A DNA stretch of 9,401 nucleotides from assembly GCA_016282215.1 (NCBI GenBank), contig JAEEKC010000316.1, positions 1-9,401 of the forward strand, read 5' to 3'. The notes below the pieces were generated by a model that was not told where the DNA came from, did not search any database, and saw nothing but the letters and a program-made list of their open reading frames with translations. The DNA is from Lachnospiraceae bacterium (GTDB lineage: Bacteria; Bacillota; Clostridia; Lachnospirales; Lachnospiraceae). Made by a program: the position numbers and the translations under genes. Below are positions 1-5,011 of the stretch, in pieces (positions within the stretch are counted from its first letter, which is position 1; every line of letters starts with the position of its first letter).

Positions 1-1
1 G

Positions 2-184
2 ACTTATCTGTATTCCCAGAGCGACAAGCGGGAGAAAACGGAATTCGATATCCCGTTCAACCGGGAGGAAATGGCGAATTATCTTTGCGTTAACCGGAGC
101 GTCCTGTCCCACGAGTTGAGCCTGATGGCTTCGGAAGGGATCCTGGAATTCCGTAAGAATCATTTTAAACTGCTGTTGAAATGA
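2..184 (+). CDS. Crp/Fnr-family transcriptional regulator, C-terminal fragment
   Basis: Only the last 60 codons are in the window; the gene begins upstream and ends at TGA 182-184. The fragment reads as the winged helix-turn-helix of a Crp/Fnr regulator. A helix containing REEMANYLCVNRSVLSHELS (fragment residues 21-40) has the typical pattern in which Arg-Ser/Ala-(Val/Leu)-Ser-(Arg/His)-Glu-Leu forms the DNA recognition helix. It is followed by LMASEGILEFRKNHFKLL, matching the 'xMxxxGLIxxxxxxxxL' wing. The N-terminal cyclic-nucleotide-binding-like domain is not visible, so the effector cannot be inferred. Family resemblance is good, but the subfamily is unknown. Its stop lies 93 nt upstream of argS, with a hairpin in between, so the two genes are probably not strictly co-transcribed. 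Confidence 0.8.
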   Translation, partial: TYLYSQSDKREKTEFDIPFNREEMANYLCVNRSVLSHELSLMASEGILEFRKNHFKLLLK

Positions 185-185
185 G

Positions 186-209
186 CGGACGCGGAACGGA
201 CGGCGTCCG
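186..209 (+). terminator. possible weak terminator hairpin after the Crp/Fnr gene
   Basis: CGGACGC (186-192) pairs perfectly with GCGTCCG (203-209) around a 10-nt loop, two bases after the regulator's stop codon. The following sequence (GTTATTATGTT) is U-containing but is not a clean U-run, so efficient intrinsic termination is doubtful. It could instead be an mRNA 3'-end stabiliser. Confidence 0.35.
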
Positions 210-224
210 GTTATTATGTTGGAA

Positions 225-253
225 TTACAACAAAAATTAAAAATTGGTATGAC
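225..253 (+). promoter_or_regulatory. candidate sigma-A promoter for argS
   Basis: TTACAA (225-230) and TATGAC (248-253) are separated by 17 nt, and the -10 box is preceded by TGG (245-247), an extended -10 arrangement. The start of transcription would be near 260, giving a leader of about 17 nt that contains the AAAGGAG ribosome binding site (264-270). No T-box or other tRNA-sensing leader fits in so short a leader. Confidence 0.45.
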
Positions 254-277
254 TTTGCTGACAAAGGAGAACGACGA

Positions 278-2143
278 ATGAAATCATTTTTGACTTTGCT
301 GGAGGGATCCGTAAAGGAGGCTTTCGAAAAAGCCGGATACGACGCTGAGCTGGGAAGCGTTTCGAAGTCGAACCGCCCGGACCTTTGCGAATTCCAGTGC
401 AACGGCGCGATGCGCGGTGCGAAACTGTATCATAAGGCGCCGCTTATGATCGCGGAGGACGTATGCGCGGTCCTGGCCGCTGATGCCAGATTCGAGTTTG
501 CCGAGGCGGTGAAGCCCGGCTTTATCAATCTGAAGGTCTCACCGGAGTTCCTGACGGATTACGTGAACGATATGATGAAGGATACCCGGTTCGGACTGGA
601 GCCGGATCCGGAAAAAAAGAAGATCATGATCGATTACGGCGGACCGAACGTCGCCAAACCGCTTCACGTAGGACATCTCCGTTCGGCGGTCATCGGCGAG
701 AGCATAAAACGCATCCTTCGCTATATGGGCAACGACGTACTCGGCGACATCCATATGGGCGACTGGGGGCTGCAGATGGGGCTGATCATCTGTGAGCTGA
801 AGGAACGCAAACCTGAGCTGCCCTATTTTGATGAAAGCTTCGAAGGGGAGTATCCGAAGGAGGCGCCCTTTACCATCAGTGAGCTCGAGGAGATCTACCC
901 GACAGCCAGCGGTAAGGCAAATCCGAAGCAGGGTAAAGACGAAAGCGATGAAGAATTCGCGCCGCGCAAGGCAGAGGGCGATGCTTATAAGGCAAAGGCC
1001 ATGGAATGCACCAAACGGCTGCAGGATGGCCAGAGAGGCTATCGCGCACTCTGGGACCATATCATGGCGGTTTCCGTTGCGGATATGAAGAAGAATTACG
1101 AAAACCTGGATGTGGACTTTGAATACTGGAATGGTGAATCCACCGTACATGACAGGATCCCTGCCATGGTGAAGCGTTTAAAAGATGAAGGCTATGCGCA
1201 TCTTTCCGAAGGAGCTCTGGTCATCGATGTGGCAGAGGAAAGCGATACGAAACAGATGCCGCCCTGCATGGTTTTAAAGTCTGACGGCGCTTCGCTTTAC
1301 AATACCACGGATCTGGCAACGCTGGAGATGAGAAGGGAGCAGGATCAGCCGGATCAGGTGATCTATGTAGTAGATAAACGGCAGTCCCTGTATTTCGAGC
1401 AGATCTTCCGCGCGGCAAAGAAGAGCCGGATCGTGGATGATGACACGGATCTTTTCTTCCTTGGTTTCGGTACCGTCAACGGAAAAGACGGCAAGCCCTA
1501 TAAGACAAGGGAAGGTGGCGTTATGCGCCTCTCCGACCTGATTGGCCAGATCAGGGAGACCATGCTGAAAAAGATCCTGGATAATAAAAATGCCGGCGGA
1601 AGCAACGGCGAAGATGTGGGGAGCGAAGCAGAAGGCATGGCTATGGCTGAAGCGGAAAAGATCGCAAACATCGTTGCGCTTTCCGCCATCAAATACGGCG
1701 ATCTGTCCAATCAGGCGGCAAAGGATTATATTTTTGATATCGACCGCTTTACTTCGTTTGAGGGAGACACCGGTCCGTATATCCTTTATACCATTGTACG
1801 TATTCGTTCCATTCTGGCAAAATATGAAAAGAGCGGAAAAGAGGTAGCGCAGGAGATGACCATCGCATCGATGAATTCTGCGGAAGAAAAAGAACTGGCC
1901 CTCGTGCTGTCCCGCTTTGGCGCGGTAGCGGTAGGTGCCTATGAAGAGCTGGCGCCCCATAAGATCTGCGCTTATGTCTATGAACTGGCCAATGCATGTA
2001 ACCGGTTCTATCACAGCACCCGGATCCTGGGTGAGACGGATGAGACAAAGCAGAAGGGGTATATCCATCTGCTCCGCCTGACAGAGCGGGTATTCACGAC
2101 TGCAATCGACCTGCTTGGGTTTAGCGCTCCTGAAAAAATGTGA
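278..2143 (+). CDS. argS: arginyl-tRNA synthetase (class I)
   Basis: Arginine-tRNA ligase attaches arginine to tRNA-Arg using ATP in the cytoplasm. The ATG at 278 follows an AAAGGAG site at good spacing. The 621-residue product has the family layout: an N-terminal additional domain that contacts the tRNA D-loop (about 1-105), a class I catalytic core, and a DALR-type anticodon-binding domain (about 500-621) ending in the usual PEKM/PERM-like terminus. The HIGH-type signature is HVGH (130-133) within GGPNVAKPLHVGHLRS (121-136), followed by GDWGLQMG. In place of a canonical KMSKS there is KTREGG (409-414) after GKDGKPY, as in the E. coli-type enzymes. At 621 residues it is longer than the roughly 550-580 usual for bacteria. 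The extra length includes a charged stretch after FTISELEEIYP and a Gly/Glu-rich linker GGSNGEDVGSEAEG near the start of the helical region. No frameshift is seen. The next gene is 199 nt away, so argS may be monocistronic. Confidence 0.97.
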   Translation: MKSFLTLLEGSVKEAFEKAGYDAELGSVSKSNRPDLCEFQCNGAMRGAKLYHKAPLMIAEDVCAVLAADARFEFAEAVKPGFINLKVSPEFLTDYVNDMMKDTRFGLEPDPEKKKIMIDYGGPNVAKPLHVGHLRSAVIGESIKRILRYMGNDVLGDIHMGDWGLQMGLIICELKERKPELPYFDESFEGEYPKEAPFTISELEEIYPTASGKANPKQGKDESDEEFAPRKAEGDAYKAKAMECTKRLQDGQRGYRALWDHIMAVSVADMKKNYENLDVDFEYWNGESTVHDRIPAMVKRLKDEGYAHLSEGALVIDVAEESDTKQMPPCMVLKSDGASLYNTTDLATLEMRREQDQPDQVIYVVDKRQSLYFEQIFRAAKKSRIVDDDTDLFFLGFGTVNGKDGKPYKTREGGVMRLSDLIGQIRETMLKKILDNKNAGGSNGEDVGSEAEGMAMAEAEKIANIVALSAIKYGDLSNQAAKDYIFDIDRFTSFEGDTGPYILYTIVRIRSILAKYEKSGKEVAQEMTIASMNSAEEKELALVLSRFGAVAVGAYEELAPHKICAYVYELANACNRFYHSTRILGETDETKQKGYIHLLRLTERVFTTAIDLLGFSAPEKM

Positions 2144-2162
2144 CGAATCAAAGTGACTATTT

Positions 2163-2310
2163 GCAGGCAGACAGAACGTGATTGACGGAGCCGTGCTTGC
2201 ACGGGCGAAGGAAAATCACGGGCTGTCTGATTCCTGCGAAGCAGGAACCCAAACGACATGAGCATTTGGAAAGTCTGCGAAGCAGACGAAAATGCGAATG
2301 GAGATTTGGG
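2163..2310 (+). ncRNA. three tandem stem-loops between argS and the GGDEF gene (candidate structured RNA or repeat element)
   Basis: The argS to GGDEF gap is packed with pairing that covers almost every base of 2163-2310. Element 1: CAGACAG 2168-2174 pairs with CTGTCTG 2223-2229, then CGTGATT 2177-2183 with AATCACG 2214-2220, then CCGTGC 2191-2196 with GCACGG 2199-2204, with purine-rich internal loops. Element 2: TTCCTGC 2231-2237 pairs with GCAGGAA 2241-2247 around a GAA loop. Element 3: CCCAAA 2248-2253 pairs with TTTGGG 2305-2310, CAT 2257-2259 with ATG 2298-2300, GCATTT 2262-2267 with AAATGC 2290-2295, and GTCTGC 2273-2278 with GCAGAC 2282-2287 around another GAA loop. Opposed GA dinucleotides (2260-2261 and 2296-2297) could form tandem sheared G-A pairs. 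GCAGG at 2163-2167 could also compete for CCTGC at 2233-2237. No U-run follows, so this is not an ordinary terminator. I cannot assign it to a known RNA family, and the transcribed strand is an assumption. Confidence 0.45.
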
Positions 2311-2318
2311 ACTGCGAA

Positions 2319-2327
2319 TGATATAAA
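2319..2327 (+). promoter_or_regulatory. possible extended -10 element for the GGDEF gene
   Basis: TGATATAAA (2319-2327) reads as an extended -10 (TG-A-TATAAA), but no convincing -35 lies 16-18 nt upstream. If used, transcription would start near 2334, only about 9 nt ahead of the ATG. Read-through from argS is the alternative. Confidence 0.3.
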
Positions 2328-2342
2328 TGAGAATTCATTATT

Positions 2343-3734
2343 ATGAAAAAGTTTTTTCATGCAAGTAAATATCTGATCCTGGTATGTATACTGCTGGTTG
2401 CCCTGAATGCAGTCCTCGGTATTTTGCTGACCAGGCAGTCGGCAAACGCAATGCGTAAACTGATCCGGGACCGTATGCTGGATATTGCCAATACGGCTGC
2501 GGCTATGCTGGACGGAGAAGTTCTTGAAAGGCTGCAGGCGGAGGATGCGGATACGCCGGAGTATCAGGCGGCCTTGAAAACACTGACCTATTTCCAGGAT
2601 AACATTGAATTGGAATATATCTATTGTATCAAGGATCTGGGAAATAAGAATTTTGTTTTCAGCATTGATCCGACAGTGGAGGATCCCGGCGAATTCGGAT
2701 CTCCCATTGTTTATACGGAAGCACTGTATCAGGCGAGCCTGGGGACGCCTTCTGTGGATAAAGATCCTTATCAGGATGCCTGGGGCAGGTTTTACAGTGC
2801 TTATTCGCCGGTTTATGATTCTGCCGGCCGGGTAGCCGCTATCGTTGCCGTGGATTTCTCGGCAGCATGGTTTGAGCATCAGGTTTCTTTGCTGGTATGG
2901 ACAACGGTGGTCATCATCTTTATCGCACTTATTTTCAGTATTACCATTGCAGTGCTGATCGCCGGGAAGTACAAACAGAGTTTTTCACGGCTGTATAAGG
3001 AAATGAACGGGCTTTCGGAAGGTATTGAGACACTGATCCGGGAAGTGGCCCCGGAGACCGGGAATGATGAAACTGGCGGAGCAGCGCCTGCAGCGGGAAT
3101 GTTTGAAACCTATGAGATCTATGACGATGATAACGGTGTGAAAGATGAGATCGTGATCCTCGGTGACAGGATCCGCATGATGCAGAACAAGCTGAGCGAT
3201 CAGATTACCATGATCAGGTCCCATGCTTATCTGGATGGATTGACGGGGCTCGAAAACAGGACAGCCTACCGGGACAGGGTAAAACGTCTGGAAGAAAAGA
3301 TCATAAGCGGGAATGCGGAGTTTTCGATAGCCGTATTTGATGTTAACCAGCTCAAGATCATCAATGATGATTACGGACATGAAGAAGGAGACAGGGTGAT
3401 ATCCCTGATCTCCGACACCATCAGAGAGATTTTTCCGGATGCGAAACTGTACCGGATCGGCGGCGATGAGTTTGTGGGGATCCTGCAGGAAGACAATCCG
3501 AAAGAAAAGATCACGGCGCTGAAGGAAAAGCTGGCGAAGATCAGCAGGGAAGATAAGATCTTTTGTAAGGAAACTTTAAGTATCGCCGTTTCGGCCGGCT
3601 GCGCAGTATATGATCCGGAAAAGGATGCAGACTTTAATGCGGTGTTTAACAGGGCTGATGCCGCGATGTACGAGGATAAGAAGGCTTTTTATCAGACCCA
3701 TGAGGATCGGAGAAAAAGTCGCAAAGGCCGGTAG
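2343..3734 (+). CDS. membrane-bound diguanylate cyclase with extracellular sensor domain and GGDEF domain
   Basis: This predicted diguanylate cyclase makes the second messenger c-di-GMP from two GTP. The 463-residue protein has a first membrane segment (about 9-30), an extracytoplasmic region (about 31-182), a second membrane segment (about 183-208), a linker, and a C-terminal GGDEF domain (about 292-455). The extracytoplasmic part resembles the Cache/PDC sensor fold, with YIYCIKD...FVFSIDP and a typical final strand YSPVYDSAGRVAAIVAVDFS, so it probably binds a small external ligand that I cannot name. The catalytic half has DGLTGLENRTAY, FDVNQLKIINDDYGHEEGD (Asp333 the likely metal ligand) and an intact GGDEF at 373-377 within YRIGGDEFVGIL. 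The residues before GGDEF (FPDAKLYRI) lack the RxxD inhibitory site, so product feedback at that site is unlikely. ATG 2343 lies just after an in-frame TGA (2328-2330), which fixes the start, but no good Shine-Dalgarno precedes it. No EAL or HD-GYP domain is fused. Confidence 0.9.
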   Translation: MKKFFHASKYLILVCILLVALNAVLGILLTRQSANAMRKLIRDRMLDIANTAAAMLDGEVLERLQAEDADTPEYQAALKTLTYFQDNIELEYIYCIKDLGNKNFVFSIDPTVEDPGEFGSPIVYTEALYQASLGTPSVDKDPYQDAWGRFYSAYSPVYDSAGRVAAIVAVDFSAAWFEHQVSLLVWTTVVIIFIALIFSITIAVLIAGKYKQSFSRLYKEMNGLSEGIETLIREVAPETGNDETGGAAPAAGMFETYEIYDDDNGVKDEIVILGDRIRMMQNKLSDQITMIRSHAYLDGLTGLENRTAYRDRVKRLEEKIISGNAEFSIAVFDVNQLKIINDDYGHEEGDRVISLISDTIREIFPDAKLYRIGGDEFVGILQEDNPKEKITALKEKLAKISREDKIFCKETLSIAVSAGCAVYDPEKDADFNAVFNRADAAMYEDKKAFYQTHEDRRKSRKGR

Positions 3735-3782
3735 AAAAAGAAGCGGGGGATGGATTATTCAGAAAGAGAGGCAGACAGAAAT

Positions 3783-3812
3783 AAAAAACGACATCCGCAG
3801 ATGTCGTTTTTT
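3783..3812. terminator. bidirectional intrinsic terminator between the GGDEF gene and the tRNA pair
   Basis: The arms 3783-3795 and 3800-3812 are exact reverse complements around a CGCA loop. The core is CGACATC/GATGTCG, flanked by A6 on the left and T6 on the right. Read on either strand, the hairpin is followed by a U-run. It can therefore end the GGDEF transcript from the left and the tRNA-Val/tRNA-Met transcript from the right. Confidence 0.85.
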
Positions 3813-3814
3813 CG

Positions 3815-3888
3815 TAGCGAGGGAGGGATTTGAACCCCCGACACCACGGGTATGAACCGTGTGCTCTCGCCAACTGAGCTACCTCGCC
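3815..3888 (-). tRNA. tRNA-Met (anticodon CAT), elongator
   Basis: The reverse complement folds into a complete 74-nt cloverleaf. The acceptor GGCGAGG pairs with CCTCGCT (with a G1-U72 wobble), the D stem is GCTC/GAGC, the anticodon stem CACGG/CCGTG carries the loop TTCATAC, and the T arm GGGGG/CCCTC has the loop TTCAAAT. The anticodon is CAT. The anticodon stem lacks the three G-C pairs of initiator tRNAs and position 1 pairs with 72, so this is not the initiator. The G1-U72 pair and ...GCTA 3' end resemble the elongator Met tRNA of Bacillus rather than the lysidine-modified Ile(CAT) tRNA. CCA is not encoded. It is the second gene of the pair, directly ahead of the terminator. Confidence 0.93.
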
Positions 3889-3927
3889 ATATCGCAAAGG
3901 TTCAGGTGAATAACTTTGCGAAAAATA
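3889..3927 (-). other. tRNA-Val/tRNA-Met spacer with a hairpin
   Basis: The 39-nt spacer contains TCGCAAAG (3892-3899) and its perfect complement CTTTGCGA (3914-3921) around a 14-nt loop. In the primary tRNA transcript this would form a stem between the two cloverleaves, perhaps separating their folding or guiding ribonuclease processing. That role is inference. Confidence 0.5.
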
Positions 3928-4000
3928 TGGGGCCTATAGGGCTCGAACCTATGACCCTCTGCTTGTAAGGCAGATGCTCTCCCAGCTGAGCTAAGACCCC
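3928..4000 (-). tRNA. tRNA-Val (anticodon TAC)
   Basis: The reverse complement is a complete 73-nt cloverleaf. The acceptor GGGGTCT pairs with AGGCCCC (one U-G pair), the D stem is GCTC/GAGC, the anticodon stem TCTGC/GCAGA has the loop CTTACAA, and the T arm ATAGG/CCTAT has the loop TTCGAGC, with discriminator A. The anticodon TAC reads valine GUN codons. The 3' CCA is not encoded. It is the promoter-proximal gene of a two-tRNA transcript, running toward tRNA-Met 39 nt away. Confidence 0.95.
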
Positions 4001-4031
4001 ATGAATGCGGTTTGTTTTAACCGACTATGAA

Positions 4032-4061
4032 AGTATACAATGAAGGTATGGGATTTGTCAA
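4032..4061 (-). promoter_or_regulatory. sigma-A promoter of the tRNA-Val/tRNA-Met operon
   Basis: On the minus strand there is a consensus -35 TTGACA (4056-4061) and a near-consensus -10 TATACT (4032-4037) separated by 18 nt. Transcription should start near 4025, about 25 nt ahead of the first tRNA. It is the strongest-looking promoter in the window, as expected for stable RNA. Confidence 0.8.
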
Positions 4062-4085
4062 CAAGTTTTTTGAAAATGCGGAGTC

Positions 4086-4114
4086 TTGCAAAAATCCCGC
4101 GTCGGGTGTAAAAT
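4086..4114 (+). promoter_or_regulatory. candidate promoter for the unknown gene pair and possibly cstA
   Basis: TTGCAA (4086-4091) and TAAAAT (4109-4114) are spaced by exactly 17 nt. The predicted start point, about 7 nt past the -10, falls at 4120-4122, on the ATG of the next gene. The spacer contains a small inverted repeat CCCG-CGT-CGGG (4096-4106) that could be a binding site. It is divergent from the tRNA promoter, with the two -35 boxes about 25 nt apart. Confidence 0.5.
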
Positions 4115-4121
4115 TTTCGAT

Positions 4122-4478
4122 ATGAAGTTTAAACGATTGAGCGGCAATGCCGCAGAGAAAACCGAGACGCTCGCGCAGGAATATAAGGCGGCCCATAGTT
4201 ATGGGGTAGCGGCGATAGGAACGGAGCACCTGTTTGTGAAAAAGGGTTTTTCCGTCTATTATATTGCCTATCGGGATGCTGATCGTATCTTTCGCAGGAT
4301 CCGTAGCGTTAATGCCATGATGTGCTGCGAAAACGGAGAGATGGAATTTGAGTACCTGGTGGTTGCGGATGGTGAAAAGGAACTGATCGAAGTCCAGCTT
4401 CCCGGGAAAAAAGCGGCGCAGATGCTGATGAAAGAATTAAAAAGCACCGTGCCGGAAGGGAATTTTGCAGCACCATGA
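4122..4478 (+). CDS. conserved-looking hypothetical protein, possible PH-like fold
   Basis: I do not recognise this 118-residue protein. It is soluble, with no signal peptide or membrane segment. After a helical N-terminus (KTETLAQEYKAAHSYG) it alternates short strand-like segments: VAAIGTEHLFVKKG, FSVYYIAYRDADRIFRRI, NAMMCCENGEMEFEYLVVA and ELIEVQLPG. A closing helix (AAQMLMKELKSTVP) follows. That pattern recalls bacterial pleckstrin-homology-like domains, but this is a guess from strand spacing. The ATG at 4122 is chosen because a TTG at 4086 would lie inside the candidate -35 box, with its GGAG only 2 nt away. However, no Shine-Dalgarno precedes 4122 and the predicted transcription start coincides with it, so the mRNA may be leaderless. 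The stop overlaps the next gene's start (ATGA, 4475-4478), so the two are almost certainly translationally coupled. Confidence 0.7.
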   Translation: MKFKRLSGNAAEKTETLAQEYKAAHSYGVAAIGTEHLFVKKGFSVYYIAYRDADRIFRRIRSVNAMMCCENGEMEFEYLVVADGEKELIEVQLPGKKAAQMLMKELKSTVPEGNFAAP

Positions 4479-4990
4479 GTAATCCGGAAGTTTTTGATGC
4501 GCTGCTGGACGCATATGGCGGCTATTATAATATCAAGCAGGAGGGAGCAGCGCAGCCTTTTGACGCAGAAGGTTTTTTTTCCAACGAAGCAAGGCAGTAT
4601 TTTTTGGTCAAAGCCGCAAAAGTGGCAAGCGTGAATTCTTATGAATACGTGTTTTTTGCCCTGCGTGAGCAGCTCAGTGAGCAAGAACTGGTGCAACTTG
4701 ATCAGCGTGCCTGGGAGGAGGGGCTTTCGAGGGTAAAGCCTGATCAGGACCATAAAAATACAGATATCGCGCTGATCGTGATCACGGACAAGGTCGCAGA
4801 GGGAATCAGGGATGCGATCAAGAAACTCAATCATTCAAAGAACTATAAGTTTGGTTTATGGGGGTTCACGAATTACAGGTTGGTTGTAATCGAATCCGGA
4901 ACGAAAACTGTCCTAACAAACCGCCGGGGCAGGGATCTTTCTGAATTCGTTCAACAAGTGATACAAAAGAGTAAGTCACAAAAATCTTAA
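4475..4990 (+). CDS. hypothetical protein, translationally coupled to the preceding gene
   Basis: This 171-residue protein has no domain I can name. It looks cytoplasmic, with no signal or membrane segment. Visible features are an aromatic N-terminal half (YGGYYN, FFSNEARQYFLVKAAKVA, NSYEYVFFAL), a central HKNTDIALIVITDKV (about 92-106), a helix EGIRDAIKKLNHSK, and a strand pair KFGLWGFTNYRLVVIE with a basic C-terminus (QKSKSQKS). The alternation of a hydrophobic strand, helix, and strands with conserved-looking charged residues suggests a compact alpha/beta fold. I see no clear nuclease or other catalytic signature. The ATG lies within the ATGA overlap with the upstream stop. A purine-rich GGAAGGG sits about 14 nt upstream, too far to act well alone, which supports coupling. 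The stop lies 21 nt ahead of cstA, so the pair and cstA may form one transcript. Confidence 0.75.
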   Translation: MSNPEVFDALLDAYGGYYNIKQEGAAQPFDAEGFFSNEARQYFLVKAAKVASVNSYEYVFFALREQLSEQELVQLDQRAWEEGLSRVKPDQDHKNTDIALIVITDKVAEGIRDAIKKLNHSKNYKFGLWGFTNYRLVVIESGTKTVLTNRRGRDLSEFVQQVIQKSKSQKS

Positions 4991-5011
4991 AAAGAAAAGA
5001 GGAGAGGAAAC

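Noticed and set aside
539..2068. Minus-strand open frames of 203 and 264 codons opposite argS
   Set aside because: argS is unambiguous over the whole stretch; the antisense frames show no recognisable protein features.
2144..2342. c-di-GMP riboswitch ahead of the GGDEF gene
   Set aside because: The conserved GEMM-I signature elements and a GNRA-docked two-stem layout are not visible. The region folds instead into three tandem stem-loops.
4086..4121. TTG start at 4086 for the first unknown gene
   Set aside because: The TTG falls on the candidate -35 box and its GGAG is only 2 nt away, too close to work well. ATG 4122 is preferred, though the alternative is not excluded.
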